Positions 19,231 through 29,382 of a stretch of DNA of 64,000 nucleotides are shown here, one piece after another. Source of the DNA: Clostridiales bacterium (GTDB lineage Bacteria > Bacillota > Clostridia > Peptostreptococcales > Acidaminobacteraceae); NCBI GenBank assembly GCA_016933835.1, contig JAFGAC010000109.1, positions 36,196-100,195 of the forward strand, in the 5' to 3' direction. How positions within the stretch are numbered: the stretch's first letter is position 1; each line of letters starts with the position of its first letter. The notes under the pieces were generated by a model. It made no database searches. It saw only the letters and a list, made by a program, of their open reading frames with translations, and was not told the origin of the DNA. Position numbers and translations under genes: made by a program.

Positions 19231-20594
19231 TAAGAGAATATTCCAATGTACAAAAAATTGAAGGTCCTTTGATTTTTTTAAAAGGCATTAAAGAAGCAAA
19301 ATATGGAGAGATAATAGAAATTACTCTCTCAGATAAAGAAAAAAGAAAAGGGAAAATAATAAAAATAGAAAGAGACATCATTGTAGCACAAGTTTTTGAA
19401 GGAACCAGTGGGATGTCTACAGAAAATTTATCTATTAGATTTACAGGTAGTCCATTTGAAATAAAAGTAAGTAAAAATGTACTGGGCAGAATTTTTAATG
19501 GTGGAGGAAAACCGATTGATGGTGGAGGAGAAATTTATGTTGGAAAGAATCTCAATATAAATGGCAGACCCATAAATCCTGTTTCAAGGAAATATCCCAA
19601 GGATTATATTCAGACAGGTGTTTCTTCAATCGATATTTTAACAACACTTATTAGAGGGCAAAAGCTTCCAATATTCTCAGGAAATGGAATGCCGCATAAA
19701 GAGTTGGCTGCTCAGATAGTCGCTCAGGCAAAACTTTCGAATCAGACTGATGTGAAATTTGCAGTTGTATTCGCAGCGATAGGTGTTACTAAGGATGATG
19801 CAGCTTATTTCAGGAATCATTTTGAAGAGTCAGGAACTATAGACAATGTGGTGATGTTCGCAAATTATGCGGATGATCCTGTTGTTGAAAGGTTTAGCGC
19901 ACCTAGATGTGCATTGACTGTAGCTGAATATCTTGCTTTTGAAGAGGATATGCACATACTTGTAGTCATGACAGATTTGACAAGTTATTGTGAGGCGCTT
20001 AGAGAAATTTCATCTGCCAGAGAAGAAGTGCCGAGTAGAAAAGGTTATCCTGGATATTTGTATTCGGACTTGGCCTCACTTTATGAAAGAGCAGGAATGC
20101 TGAAAAATAAAATAGGGTCAATAACTTTTTTACCGATTTTAACAATGCCTAATGATGATATTTCTCATCCAATACCTGATTTGACAGGCTATATTACAGA
20201 AGGCCAAATTGTCTTGTCACGTGATTTGACCAACAATAACATAAATCCACCAGTGAATATTCTGCCTTCATTGTCAAGGCTTATGAAAGACGGAATTGGT
20301 GAAGGCTATACGCGTAAAGATCATCCTGATGTAGCCAATCAACTTTTTAGCTCTTATTCTAAAGTTACTGATATTAGAGCGCTTGCTCAAATCATTGGCG
20401 AAGATGATTTAAGTGAAACGGATCAACTTTATATGGAATTTGGAAGACAATTTGAACAAAAATTTTTAAAACAAAGCAATATTGAAAACAGAACTATTGA
20501 TGAAAGTCTGAATCTTTCATGGGAGATGCTGAGAATTCTTCCTAAAATAGAATTGGATAGGCTTAATGATGAAATCATCAATGAGTACTATTAG
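19227..20594 (+). CDS. ntpB: V-type ATPase non-catalytic subunit B
   Basis: Regulatory nucleotide-binding subunit, 455 residues. It lacks a proper Walker A ([13 protein letters not shown] in its place, as normal for B) and keeps [20 protein letters not shown], which provides the Arg finger region at the A-B interface. Start ATG overlaps the subunit A stop by four bases. Confidence 0.96.
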   Translation: MIREYSNVQKIEGPLIFLKGIKEAKYGEIIEITLSDKEKRKGKIIKIERDIIVAQVFEGTSGMSTENLSIRFTGSPFEIKVSKNVLGRIFNGGGKPIDGGGEIYVGKNLNINGRPINPVSRKYPKDYIQTGVSSIDILTTLIRGQKLPIFSGNGMPHKELAAQIVAQAKLSNQTDVKFAVVFAAIGVTKDDAAYFRNHFEESGTIDNVVMFANYADDPVVERFSAPRCALTVAEYLAFEEDMHILVVMTDLTSYCEALREISSAREEVPSRKGYPGYLYSDLASLYERAGMLKNKIGSITFLPILTMPNDDISHPIPDLTGYITEGQIVLSRDLTNNNINPPVNILPSLSRLMKDGIGEGYTRKDHPDVANQLFSSYSKVTDIRALAQIIGEDDLSETDQLYMEFGRQFEQKFLKQSNIENRTIDESLNLSWEMLRILPKIELDRLNDEIINEYY

Positions 20595-20606
20595 GAGTCT
20601 GATGAA

Positions 20607-21221
20607 ATGAATCAACTTGCACCTACGAAAGCAAACTTAATAAAGGCGAAAAGCATGTTGACGTTTTCTATAAAAGGATTTGAACTGCTTGATAAAAAAA
20701 GAAATGTTCTGATCAGGGAAATGATGGGACTTGTCGCCCGTGCTGAAAAAATCCAAGAAAGTATAGACAAGATGTTCTCTGAAACATATCAGGCTTTAAT
20801 TAATGCAAATATTACAATGGGATCCAATACAGTTGAAGAAATCGCCATGTCCATACCAAAGAATGAAGATATCAAGGTGCTGCCTAAAAGTATTATGGGT
20901 GTTGAAATACCTGTAATCAGTCACAGTGATAATGTAAAACCTGTAACCTATGGATTTTTCAGGACAAATGCAGCACTTGATACTGCGGTTACAAAAATGA
21001 GTGAATTGCAGTTGTTGATCTATGAATTGGCTGAAGTCGAAAATACTGTATATCGTTTAGCTGTGGAGGCTAAGAAAACTGGCAAGAGAGCTAATGCACT
21101 TGATAAAATCCAAATACCGAAATTCAAGGAAGTAACTAAATATATTGAAGAAGTTTTAGAAGAAAAAGAAAGAGAAGATTTTTTTAGATTAAAAAAAGTG
21201 AAAAATAAAACCAAAAGATAA
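20607..21221 (+). CDS. ntpD: V-type ATPase central shaft subunit D
   Basis: A 204-residue helical-hairpin shaft protein. The N-terminal PTKANLIKAKSMLTFSIKGF and the C-terminal VKNKTKR region fit the D family. TAGGAG precedes the ATG at 20607. Last gene of the V-ATPase operon. I see no terminator in the 13 bases before the next promoter, so read-through into kal is possible. Confidence 0.93.
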   Translation: MNQLAPTKANLIKAKSMLTFSIKGFELLDKKRNVLIREMMGLVARAEKIQESIDKMFSETYQALINANITMGSNTVEEIAMSIPKNEDIKVLPKSIMGVEIPVISHSDNVKPVTYGFFRTNAALDTAVTKMSELQLLIYELAEVENTVYRLAVEAKKTGKRANALDKIQIPKFKEVTKYIEEVLEEKEREDFFRLKKVKNKTKR

Positions 21222-21234
21222 TTGTACTCATTTA

Positions 21235-21264
21235 ATGACAATGATAAAATAATAACGTTATAAT
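21235..21264 (+). promoter_or_regulatory. Promoter of kal-kce
   Basis: ATGACA (21235-21240), an 18-base spacer and TATAAT (21259-21264), 24 bases before the kal ATG. Confidence 0.65.
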
Positions 21265-21287
21265 ATAAAATATAAGGGGGCAGATTG

Positions 21288-21671
21288 ATGGAAAAAGTAA
21301 TGATACGAGTAAGGATGAGCATGCATGATGCACATTATGGCGGAAATCTCGTGGATGGCGCTAAAATGCTGAATTTGTTTGGCGATGTAGCAACGGAACT
21401 TTTAATTAGAAATGATGGTGATGAAGGCTTATTTGCTGCGTATGATTCAGTGGAGTTTTTAGCACCTGTTTATGCAGGAGATTTTATTGAAGCGGTAGGT
21501 GAAATAACACAGACGGGAAACAGCTCTAGAAAAATGACTTTTGAAGCAAGAAAGGTAATTATTCCAAGACCTGATATCAATGATTCTGCTTGCGATGTGC
21601 TTGAAGAGCCGATTGTTGTTTGCAGAGCAAGTGGTACATGTGTTGTTCCTAAGAATAAACAAAGGGGGTAA
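21288..21671 (+). CDS. kal: 3-aminobutyryl-CoA ammonia-lyase (hotdog fold)
   Basis: A 127-residue hotdog-fold protein with N-terminal [19 protein letters not shown] and central [19 protein letters not shown]. In lysine fermentation Kal removes ammonia from L-3-aminobutyryl-CoA to give crotonyl-CoA. The call rests on the size, the fold and the gene lying two bases before kce, the preceding pathway step. Sequence alone could also fit a generic acyl-CoA thioesterase. ATG at 21288 follows AAGGGGG; a TTG one codon earlier is less likely. Confidence 0.8.
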   Translation: MEKVMIRVRMSMHDAHYGGNLVDGAKMLNLFGDVATELLIRNDGDEGLFAAYDSVEFLAPVYAGDFIEAVGEITQTGNSSRKMTFEARKVIIPRPDINDSACDVLEEPIVVCRASGTCVVPKNKQRG

Positions 21672-21673
21672 AT

Positions 21674-22489
21674 ATGGAAAAATTAATTATTACAGCTGCA
21701 TTGACTGGCGCTGAAGTGACCCGAGAGTTGCAACCGAATTTAGCGTTGACCCCCGAGGAAATTGCTGAGGATGCTTATCAGTGCTACTTGGCTGGTGCCT
21801 CAATTGTACATATCCATGCAAGAGATGAGGAAGGCAATCCAACTCAGAGTTATGAAGTATATAAAGAAATAAAAGAAAAAATAGAAGCAAAATGCAATGT
21901 GATTGTTCAACCTTCAACGGGTGGCGCTACTTGGCACACTGCTGATGAAAGACTTCAACCTGTTGAACTTAGTCCTGAAATGGCGACACTCAGTACTGGG
22001 ACAGTTAATTTTGGATCAGACGTATTCATGAATACGGAAGAATATATCGAAAAATTTGCATTGAGAATGAAAGAATTAGGTGTGAAACCCGAAATAGAAG
22101 TTTTTGAAAGAGGCATGATTACCAATGCTGTAAAACTTTTGAAAAAAGGACTTGTGGAAGCACCACTTCATTTTGATTTTGTTTTAGGGGTTCCTGGTGC
22201 ATGCCCTGGTGAAATTGAAGACTTGATGTATTTTAAACAATCAATACCAGTTGGATCAACTTGGACAGTCGCTGGAATAGGAAGATATGAGTTGCCACTG
22301 GCAACTGTTGCAATTTTGATGGGTGGCCATGTGAGAGTGGGTTTTGAAGATAATATATATTATACAAAAGGCGTTTTAGCTGAATCGAATGCACAGCTAG
22401 TCGAGAGGATTTCAAGACTTGCAAAAGAACTCGGGAGAGAAGTTGCTACACCTGATGAGGCGAGAGTAATTTTAAGTTTAAAAAAGTAG
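21674..22489 (+). CDS. kce: 3-keto-5-aminohexanoate cleavage enzyme (BKACE/DUF849)
   Basis: A 271-residue TIM-barrel Zn enzyme. In lysine fermentation Kce condenses 3-keto-5-aminohexanoate with acetyl-CoA, giving acetoacetate and 3-aminobutyryl-CoA. Family motifs: Zn-binding HIHARD near residue 46, PSTGG, and VGFEDNIYYTKGVLA near the C-terminus. BKACE enzymes vary in substrate, but adjacent kal supports the lysine role. The kam, kdd and related genes are not in this window. Acetoacetate would be consumed by the CoA-transferase at 36751-38065. Confidence 0.85.
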   Translation: MEKLIITAALTGAEVTRELQPNLALTPEEIAEDAYQCYLAGASIVHIHARDEEGNPTQSYEVYKEIKEKIEAKCNVIVQPSTGGATWHTADERLQPVELSPEMATLSTGTVNFGSDVFMNTEEYIEKFALRMKELGVKPEIEVFERGMITNAVKLLKKGLVEAPLHFDFVLGVPGACPGEIEDLMYFKQSIPVGSTWTVAGIGRYELPLATVAILMGGHVRVGFEDNIYYTKGVLAESNAQLVERISRLAKELGREVATPDEARVILSLKK

Positions 22490-22494
22490 AACAT

Positions 22495-22530
22495 AAAAAA
22501 GAGATGATTTTTTGAAATCATCTCTTTTGT
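22495..22530. terminator. Bidirectional terminator after kce
   Basis: Stem of ten pairs (22501-22510 with 22515-22524), extended by an A-run upstream and a T-run downstream. It separates kce from the convergent gene ending at 22539. Confidence 0.85.
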
Positions 22531-22538
22531 TGTTGAAT

Positions 22539-24245
22539 TTAATGTGTTACTTCTAATACAGTGCTGTAATTTGAATAATAATCATCCCTGTTGGCAATGA
22601 AATAATTTTTTCCGTCTTGCTTTTGTGCTGATAGGATACCAAAAGTAGGATCAACTATATACCAGCTGCCGTTTAGGTATACCTCAGCCCAGTAATGATA
22701 ATTATTGAAATAAGACCCTCTAAAAACTCTTGAAGGAATATCGAGACTTCTAAGTAAGGTAACATAGAAATTGGTTATTGATAAATTGTTACCTTCATTG
22801 TAAATGTAAACATCATATGAAGATTGAGAAATGTTTTCGGATTTCAATTTGATATTTTCAAGAATATAGTTATAAATATCCAGTGATTTGGCATAGTCTG
22901 TCAAGCTCTTATAAGTCAGCAAATAAGCCATTGATTGCAAATTCAAATTATTTGGATCAATGTTTGTATCAGGAATCGTATAGCGAATAAAGTCATCACT
23001 GATATTTATGACACTGAATTTCATCATTAAATTTGATTGGGAATTCAAGTCTACAAGCTCAGTGTTGATGGCTAAATTGCTATCGGTTTCCAGTAGAATG
23101 GAAACGTTATGTTTCCCAAGCCCAAAAGGGAAATAAATGGATTCATCGAAGTAGCCGTCTTTAACAGTTATGTTGAATGTGAATGATTCATTGTTTCTTT
23201 CAACAATGGCAATTAAATTTTTTACTGAAGAATCGATTGTGCCAGAAAAATTCAAACTGTTTTTTACTTGCGTATTTGAATAAATTTCATTCTTCATAGA
23301 TGTTTTAAGATTTATAAACTTTGGATATTCAACATAATGTTCATCTGCGACTTCTATAGCAAAAGACTGAATTTCAAAGCTATTGATGATGTTTTCGATT
23401 GTAGACAGAATATATTCAGAATCCTGTTTATAAAAACTGAAGTTAAAGCTGTAGATGATATTGTCTGCCTGTGTGATATAGTGTGCGTTGATAATCTTAT
23501 TTTCAATGTCTTTACTTTGATAAACGACTAGTTTACCGCTGAAACCGCTGGTGATATATGGTTTTTCACTGATTTTAAAATAGTTGTTTTCAGGGTTGGC
23601 AAGATTGAAATTGAAATATAAATTTTTTATATAGTTATCAGTAGTTGTATTTTCTAGATTATTGATTAGTGTTACATTCATGGAAACATTTTCATAATCA
23701 CTTTGATAACCGAAAGTCCTGTTTTCTTCATCTAAATATTCCCAATAGTAGGGAATATCAAAGTTGATGTTGAAATTAGGAAGTTCAACTGTTTTGTAGA
23801 AATAATCGGTATAAGTCTTATAAATGTTGCGTTTATTGTTGGTCATTCGCATGACACCATTGATAGCATCGTATTCAAGATTGATATCGAAAACATTGGT
23901 TATGAAGTCGATAGGTACAAATAATATGCCGTTGTAAATGCTTGTAGCGGCATCCATCATAATTGATTTGCCATTCACATAGCTTAAATATGAACTGCCT
24001 GAGAATTTTATGAAAGTATTGTCTCTATAGATTGTTATAAGTTTTGCATCAGCATCCCAAGTATATTGAGCGCCAAATAATTTGGAAATTTCAATTGCCG
24101 GCAACAAAACTGAGTTTTCCAATATAATCGGTGATGACTCAAATGAAATTAGCTGGTTATTATAAAAAACACTCAAATCATCGCTTCCGAAACTAAGGGA
24201 TGATAAAATTATTATTAAAATTAATACAGTGAATAATCGTTTCAT
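22539..24245 (-). CDS. Exported protein: stalk (Cu-amine-oxidase-N-like) domain plus Cys-less transglutaminase-like domain
   Basis: A 568-residue secreted or surface protein. The signal peptide covers about residues 1-20 (MKRLFTVLILIIILSSLSFG). Residues about 25-140 look like a copper-amine-oxidase N-terminal-type domain (VLLPAIEISKLFGAQYTWD, then FVPIDFI), common in clostridial wall proteins. The middle is unassigned. The C-terminal 90 residues match the transglutaminase core: LLRSLDIPSRV, HYWAEV with His517, and VDPTFG with Asp532. The catalytic Cys position is Asn487, so it is probably not a protease or transglutaminase. Ribosome site AGGAGAGGTG on the minus strand. Stands alone between two plus-strand units. 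Confidence 0.8.
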   Translation of the reverse strand: MKRLFTVLILIIILSSLSFGSDDLSVFYNNQLISFESSPIILENSVLLPAIEISKLFGAQYTWDADAKLITIYRDNTFIKFSGSSYLSYVNGKSIMMDAATSIYNGILFVPIDFITNVFDINLEYDAINGVMRMTNNKRNIYKTYTDYFYKTVELPNFNINFDIPYYWEYLDEENRTFGYQSDYENVSMNVTLINNLENTTTDNYIKNLYFNFNLANPENNYFKISEKPYITSGFSGKLVVYQSKDIENKIINAHYITQADNIIYSFNFSFYKQDSEYILSTIENIINSFEIQSFAIEVADEHYVEYPKFINLKTSMKNEIYSNTQVKNSLNFSGTIDSSVKNLIAIVERNNESFTFNITVKDGYFDESIYFPFGLGKHNVSILLETDSNLAINTELVDLNSQSNLMMKFSVINISDDFIRYTIPDTNIDPNNLNLQSMAYLLTYKSLTDYAKSLDIYNYILENIKLKSENISQSSYDVYIYNEGNNLSITNFYVTLLRSLDIPSRVFRGSYFNNYHYWAEVYLNGSWYIVDPTFGILSAQKQDGKNYFIANRDDYYSNYSTVLEVTH

Positions 24246-24312
24246 AATGCACCTCTCCTAATATGAATATAACTTAAAATTTAAAAAAATAAAATGAATT
24301 TATTTTAATTTA

Positions 24313-24341
24313 TTAACATTGATGGAGAAGTGTAATATAAT
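24313..24341 (+). promoter_or_regulatory. Promoter of glpX
   Basis: TTAACA (24313-24318), a 17-base spacer and TATAAT (24336-24341). A second TATAAT lies at 24351-24356. Confidence 0.65.
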
Positions 24342-24374
24342 TTCTTATGGTATAATAAATGGGGAGTGGTATAA

Positions 24375-25343
24375 ATGGATAGAGATTTATCGATAAATTT
24401 AGTTAGATTGACAGAAGCAGCTGCTATCGGAGCAGGTAAGTTTTTAGGGCTAGGCAGAAAAAATGATGCTGATGGTGCTGCAGTTGATAATATGAGAAAA
24501 ATGTTTGATACAATGAATATCGAAGGTGAAGTTGTAATAGGTGAAGGTGAAATGGATGAGGCACCTATGCTTTATATAGGTGAAAAGATTGGAACACCTG
24601 GAATGGGATATCCAAAAGTAGATATCGCAGTAGACCCGGTTGATGGTACTACGGCTCTTGCAAAAGGATTGGACAATTCGATAGCAGTTGTTGCGCTTGC
24701 TCCTAAAGGAACCTTTCTTAAAGCGCCAGATATGTATATGGATAAATTAGTTGTTGGACCAAAAGGAAAAGGTGTTGTCAGTTTATCTTTTTCAGTCGAA
24801 GAAAATCTGATCAACTTGGCACAAGCATTGGGTAAGGATGTTAAAGAGTTGACTATGACAACCATAGATCGTGAAAGAAGTCAGTTCATCATAGATGCAT
24901 GCAGAGAACTTGGTGTTCGTGTGAAATTATTCTCTGATGGAGATGTCGCAGCTGCTATTGAAACTTGTCTGATTGATTCTGATGTAGATATTTTAATGGG
25001 TAGAGGTGGCGCGCCTGAAGGAGTCATTGCTGCAGCTGCAGTAAAAGCACTTGGTGGTTATATGGAAGGCAGATTGACACCTGAAAATGATGAAGAAATT
25101 CAACGTTGCATAAAGATGAATGCAGATTATAAAAATATTCTGAAAATGGATGATATTGTAGGCAGTGATGATATTTTCTTCTCAGCAACGGGTATTTCTG
25201 ACAGTGTTTTAGTTAAAGGAATCAAATACAGTGGTGGCAATATGGCTAAAACGCATTCCGTTGTCATTAGAGGGAAGACAGGAACGGTTCGATTTATTGA
25301 AGCCATTCATCATCTCGATAAAAAGCCATATTATGCAAAATAG
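24375..25343 (+). CDS. glpX: Class II fructose-1,6-bisphosphatase
   Basis: Gluconeogenic phosphatase of 322 residues. The GlpX metal and substrate motifs are present: IGEGEMDEAPML, DPVDGTT and GRGGAPEGV. GGGGAG precedes the ATG at 24375. Followed by rho after nine bases, an arrangement seen in other clostridia. Confidence 0.95.
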   Translation: MDRDLSINLVRLTEAAAIGAGKFLGLGRKNDADGAAVDNMRKMFDTMNIEGEVVIGEGEMDEAPMLYIGEKIGTPGMGYPKVDIAVDPVDGTTALAKGLDNSIAVVALAPKGTFLKAPDMYMDKLVVGPKGKGVVSLSFSVEENLINLAQALGKDVKELTMTTIDRERSQFIIDACRELGVRVKLFSDGDVAAAIETCLIDSDVDILMGRGGAPEGVIAAAAVKALGGYMEGRLTPENDEEIQRCIKMNADYKNILKMDDIVGSDDIFFSATGISDSVLVKGIKYSGGNMAKTHSVVIRGKTGTVRFIEAIHHLDKKPYYAK

Positions 25344-25352
25344 GAGGATCAA

Positions 25353-26654
25353 TTGAATCTGGAATTTTTAAATGGAAAGACAATAATACAACTTAGAGAA
25401 CTGGCGAAAGATCTTGGTGTCAAAAGTGTCACTAAGTATAAAAAAGAAGAGCTTGTTGAAATGCTTCTTGAAAGTTCAAAAGATAAAGTAGAAGATCAAG
25501 TGGAAGAAAAAAAATCTGAAGTTTCTAGAAATCAAGAAGAAGTGCACGGTGTTTTAGAATTGGTAGAACAGCAGAATTTTGGATTTCTAAGATTTGAGAA
25601 CTTTCTTACAAGCGATAGGGATGTTTATGTATCCCCGTCACAGATAAGAAAATTCAATATGAAGACAGGGGATTTAATTACAGGCATTACAAGGAATCCG
25701 AAAGTCAACGAGAAATTCAGAGCGCTATTATATGTAAAGAAAATCAACGGAGATGATCCCCTCATTGCATCTAAAAGACCTAATTTTGATGATTTGACAC
25801 CGATGTATCCTACAAAGCGTTTTAGACTTGAAAAGGACCATTCGGAGTTGTCGATGCGTTTGATTGATCTTATTTCACCTGTTGGAAAAGGTCAAAGGGG
25901 AATGATTGTCGCACCTCCAAAAGCTGGAAAAACGATTCTTCTTCAAAAAATTGCGCAAAGTATCACAATGAATCATCCAGAAGTTGAAGTCATTGTTCTT
26001 TTGATAGATGAAAGACCTGAAGAAGTTACTGAAATGAAGCGTTCAATCAATGCAGAAGTAATATACTCAACTTTTGATGAATTACCGTCTCATCATATTC
26101 AAGTTGCTGAAATGGTGATTGAAAGAGCCAAACGATTAGTTGAGCAAAAGAAAGATGTTGTTATTTTGTTGGACAGTATAACAAGATTGGCAAGAGCCTA
26201 TAATTTAGAGATTCCAAGCAGTGGAAGAACTTTAAGCGGTGGGCTTGATCCAGCAGCTTTGCATAAGCCCAAGAGATTTTTAGGAGCTGCAAGAAATATT
26301 GAAGAAGGCGGAAGCTTGACAATTTTAGCAACTGCTCTTGTTGAAACAGGTTCAAGAATGGATGATGTTATTTTTGAAGAATTCAAAGGAACTGGAAATA
26401 TGGAGTTGATTCTTAGTAGAAAACTATCAGAAAAGCGCATTTTTCCAGCAGTTGATATTCAGAAATCTGGGACAAGAAGAGAAGAGCTGCTCTTGGATCA
26501 AGAAGAACTTGAAGTTATCTGGAATATTAGAAGAGCACTTAGCAACACTTCACTTCAAGAATTGACAGAAGTAGTCATTGATAAATTGTTGAAGACAAAA
26601 GACAACAGAGAATTTGTCCAAATCATGAAGAAGCAAATCATAGTTGAAAAATAA
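25353..26654 (+). CDS. rho: Transcription termination factor Rho
   Basis: Hexameric RNA helicase, 433 residues. An N-terminal Rho_N helical domain ([20 protein letters not shown]) is followed by a short charged linker, the RNA-binding cold-shock domain (FGFLRFENF), Walker A APPKAGKT (residues 187-194) and the conserved [11 protein letters not shown] and RTLSGGLDP segments. The start is TTG at 25353 with AGGAGG nearby, which may moderate expression. Confidence 0.96.
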   Translation: MNLEFLNGKTIIQLRELAKDLGVKSVTKYKKEELVEMLLESSKDKVEDQVEEKKSEVSRNQEEVHGVLELVEQQNFGFLRFENFLTSDRDVYVSPSQIRKFNMKTGDLITGITRNPKVNEKFRALLYVKKINGDDPLIASKRPNFDDLTPMYPTKRFRLEKDHSELSMRLIDLISPVGKGQRGMIVAPPKAGKTILLQKIAQSITMNHPEVEVIVLLIDERPEEVTEMKRSINAEVIYSTFDELPSHHIQVAEMVIERAKRLVEQKKDVVILLDSITRLARAYNLEIPSSGRTLSGGLDPAALHKPKRFLGAARNIEEGGSLTILATALVETGSRMDDVIFEEFKGTGNMELILSRKLSEKRIFPAVDIQKSGTRREELLLDQEELEVIWNIRRALSNTSLQELTEVVIDKLLKTKDNREFVQIMKKQIIVEK

Positions 26655-26680
26655 TTTCTTTAGTGATATACTATATTAGC

Positions 26681-26707
26681 TTGACAAAAGATAGGTTAGC
26701 CTATAAT
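26681..26707 (+). promoter_or_regulatory. Possible promoter of rpmE
   Basis: TTGACA (26681-26686) and TATAAT (26702-26707). Both hexamers are perfect but the spacer is only 15 bases, shorter than usual. Confidence 0.5.
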
Positions 26708-26745
26708 ATTGTAACAGTGATATTTTTTGAAAAGAGGTGGATACT

Positions 26746-26943
26746 ATGAAACAAGGCATACATCCTAATTATAAAGAAGTAAAAGTAACTTGTGCGTGCG
26801 GGAATACGTTTACAACTCAATCAACAAAGGATGAAATCAGATTGGAAATTTGCTCAGAATGTCATCCATTCTTCACTGGTACTCAAAAATCAGTTGAACG
26901 TGGTGGAAGAGCGGAAAAATTCAAGCAGAAGTATGGTCTGTAA
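26746..26943 (+). CDS. rpmE: 50S ribosomal protein L31
   Basis: Ribosomal protein of 65 residues, [12 protein letters not shown] at the start. Cys residues in TCACGNTF and CSECHPFF form the zinc-binding (C+) version. ATG at 26746 follows AGAGGTGG; an in-frame upstream GTG is part of that site. Confidence 0.97.
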   Translation: MKQGIHPNYKEVKVTCACGNTFTTQSTKDEIRLEICSECHPFFTGTQKSVERGGRAEKFKQKYGL

Positions 26944-26955
26944 TATGAAGATTAT

Positions 26956-26992
26956 AATAGGTTAGAGATTTTTTCTCTAACCTATTTTAATA
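26956..26992 (+). terminator. Intrinsic terminator after rpmE
   Basis: Perfect 13-pair stem (26956-26968 with 26974-26986, loop TTTTT), ending in a short T-run. Confidence 0.85.
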
Positions 26993-27032
26993 TGCATGTA
27001 ATCTGGATTATAATGATATTGGGGGAAGAATA

Positions 27033-27611
27033 ATGGCAAAATTATATTTTAGATATGGCGCAATGAATTCTGGAAAATCAACTGCTTTGATGCAAGTTGC
27101 TCATAATTACCATGAACGGGGTATGAAGGCGTTTATCGTAAAACCTACTGTTGACACAAAAGGTGGAGAACAGGTAGTCTCTCGATTAGGAGTCAATAAA
27201 CATGTGGATATGTTGATTGGTAAGGGTGAAAACGTTTATGATAAAATAATGGATTTAAATAATAATATAGATTGTATTTTGGTTGATGAAGCACAATTTT
27301 TAACTAAAAATCAAGTGGATCAACTTTTTCAGTATGCTGTTGTAGAAAGTGTTCCGGTTATTTGTTACGGATTGAGAACGGATTTTAAACTCAATGGATT
27401 TGAAGGAAGTGAAAGATTGCTTTTATTGGCTCATTCTGTTGAGGAACTTAAAACGATTTGCAGATGTGGAAAAAAAGCTATCTTTAATGGCCGGAAGATT
27501 AATGGGAAATTTACATTTGAAGGTGAACAAGTAGCTATTGATGGAGAAAATAAAATCGAGTATGAATCTTTGTGTTCAGAATGTTATTTTAAATATAGAG
27601 ATCAAAAATAG
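27033..27611 (+). CDS. tdk: Thymidine kinase
   Basis: Salvage enzyme phosphorylating thymidine, 192 residues, type II family. P-loop GAMNSGKST near the N-terminus, Walker B-like ILVDEAQFL, and a zinc lasso with CRCGKK and CSEC. GGGGGAAG precedes the ATG. First gene of a tdk-yqhQ-prmC-prfA run. Confidence 0.95.
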   Translation: MAKLYFRYGAMNSGKSTALMQVAHNYHERGMKAFIVKPTVDTKGGEQVVSRLGVNKHVDMLIGKGENVYDKIMDLNNNIDCILVDEAQFLTKNQVDQLFQYAVVESVPVICYGLRTDFKLNGFEGSERLLLLAHSVEELKTICRCGKKAIFNGRKINGKFTFEGEQVAIDGENKIEYESLCSECYFKYRDQK

Positions 27612-27622
27612 GAAGGTGGCAT

Positions 27623-28537
27623 ATGAAAAAATACAGTAATATTGGCGGACAAGCCCTTATTGAAGGGATCATGATGCGAAATAAAAATAGAATCGCCATC
27701 GTTATAAGGCGTAAAAATGGTGAAATGGTCGTTGAAAAAGAGACGATAAAAACGCCTAAAGGAAAATGGAATAAAATACCTTTTATCAGAGGTTTATTTG
27801 CACTTGTATCATCTATGAAAGTTGGAATCAAAGCATTGTCATTATCGGCGAAGTATTTTGAAGAAGATGAAGGAATTGAAACAGAAGAAAGTAAATTTGA
27901 TCAAAATGTAAGAAAGCTATTTGGAGATAAGGCGGATGATGTATTGGTAGCATTTTCTATTGTTACTGCATTAGCGCTTGCAATATTTTTGTTTACTGCA
28001 TTGCCGACATTTATCATTTCTCTATTGAGAAACAGTATTTCCAGCCAATACTTATTGAGTATTCTGGAAGGTGCTTTGAAAATGGTGTTCTTTGTAGCGT
28101 ACATATTATTGATCAGTAAGATGAAGGATGTCAAAAGAGTTTTTCAGTATCACGGTGCAGAACACAAAACGATCCATTGTGTTGAATCTGATAAGGAACT
28201 GACTGTTGAAAATGCAAGAGAATTTACGACTTTGCACCCAAGATGCGGTACGAGCTTTTTAATTTTTGTGCTTATTATCAGTATTTTGATTTTTTCATTT
28301 ATTTCATGGAGTAATATTTTTCTTAGAATCGGACTTAAAATAATATTGCTTCCATTGATAGCGGGAATCAGCTTTGAAGTATTGAAATTATCAGGTACAA
28401 CTGAAAATAAATTAATTGAATTGATAAGCAAACCTGGATTGATGATGCAAAAGATCACAACACAGAATCCAGATGATAATATGCTTGAAGTGGCGATAGT
28501 CGCAGTTAAGCTTGTGATGGATGATAGTGAATGGTAA
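27623..28537 (+). CDS. yqhQ: DUF1385 family membrane protein (YqhQ-like)
   Basis: A 304-residue membrane protein. The N-terminal NIGGQALIEGIMMR is the hallmark of the family. Several hydrophobic helices follow, with the conserved YHGAEHKTIHC and LHPRCGTSFL motifs; the His and Cys residues there suggest metal binding, though function is unknown. Overlaps prmC by seven bases, the usual clostridial neighbourhood. Confidence 0.93.
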   Translation: MKKYSNIGGQALIEGIMMRNKNRIAIVIRRKNGEMVVEKETIKTPKGKWNKIPFIRGLFALVSSMKVGIKALSLSAKYFEEDEGIETEESKFDQNVRKLFGDKADDVLVAFSIVTALALAIFLFTALPTFIISLLRNSISSQYLLSILEGALKMVFFVAYILLISKMKDVKRVFQYHGAEHKTIHCVESDKELTVENAREFTTLHPRCGTSFLIFVLIISILIFSFISWSNIFLRIGLKIILLPLIAGISFEVLKLSGTTENKLIELISKPGLMMQKITTQNPDDNMLEVAIVAVKLVMDDSEW

Positions 28538-29382
28538 CTATCAATGATGCGCTGATCTGGGGAAAAAAAGAATTGGAGGATGCTTCTGCATCTCCCTATT
28601 TAGATGCTCAGGTAATTTTAATGCATGTGTTAAATAAAGATAAGATTTATTTGATTGTCAATAAGCAAAAGGAAATTTCAGATGATGAGTATCAATTATA
28701 TCAAAGCTTTATCGCTGAAAGAATGACACACAAACCGGTTCAATATATTATCAACCGTCAGGAATTTATGGGTTTAGACTTATATGTTGATCAGAGGGTA
28801 TTAATTCCAAGAGCAGATACAGAAATTCTTGTTGAAAGTGTTTTGGAGATCATAAAGGATAGAGAAGTAGCGGTAAGGATATTAGATATAGGATCTGGAA
28901 GTGGAGCAATAGCCATTGCACTTGATTTATTGAGTGAAAATGCAAATGTCGTCAGTGTGGATATTTCTACCGATGCCTTGGCAGTGGCAAAGTTGAACAA
29001 TGATCAACTAAAGGCACAAGTTGTTTTTTTGAAAAGCGATGTATTTAGTGATGTAGATGGCTTGTTTGATATTATTGTTTCAAACCCACCTTATATAGAG
29101 AAAAAAGAGTATGAGGCGCTTGATGAAAATGTTAAAGCTTTTGAACCTATTTTGGCACTAAAAGCTGAGGATGAAGGATACTTTTTTTATAGAAAAATTA
29201 TTGAGGAAGCATTTGAATTTTTAAATGAAAATGGTGTGCTTGCTTTTGAAGTTGGCTATAATCAAAGTAAGAAAGTAAAAGAAATGATGGAAAAAAAGAA
29301 TTTTAAGAATATAAGAATTATTCAGGATCTATCGGGAATAAACCGAGTAGTTATTGGATATAGAGGTGAAATAAATGTTTGA
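28531..29382 (+). CDS. prmC: Release factor glutamine methyltransferase
   Basis: SAM-dependent enzyme that methylates the Gln of the GGQ motif in RF1 and RF2. It has 283 residues, with the SAM-binding [15 protein letters not shown] and the active NPPY at residues 185-188. It overlaps both neighbours and directly precedes its substrate gene prfA. Confidence 0.96.
   Translation: MVTINDALIWGKKELEDASASPYLDAQVILMHVLNKDKIYLIVNKQKEISDDEYQLYQSFIAERMTHKPVQYIINRQEFMGLDLYVDQRVLIPRADTEILVESVLEIIKDREVAVRILDIGSGSGAIAIALDLLSENANVVSVDISTDALAVAKLNNDQLKAQVVFLKSDVFSDVDGLFDIIVSNPPYIEKKEYEALDENVKAFEPILALKAEDEGYFFYRKIIEEAFEFLNENGVLAFEVGYNQSKKVKEMMEKKNFKNIRIIQDLSGINRVVIGYRGEINV

Noticed and set aside
19227..20594. 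V-ATPase subunit B as an inactive catalytic subunit because Walker A is missing
   Set aside because: Loss of a proper P-loop is normal for B subunits, which are non-catalytic.
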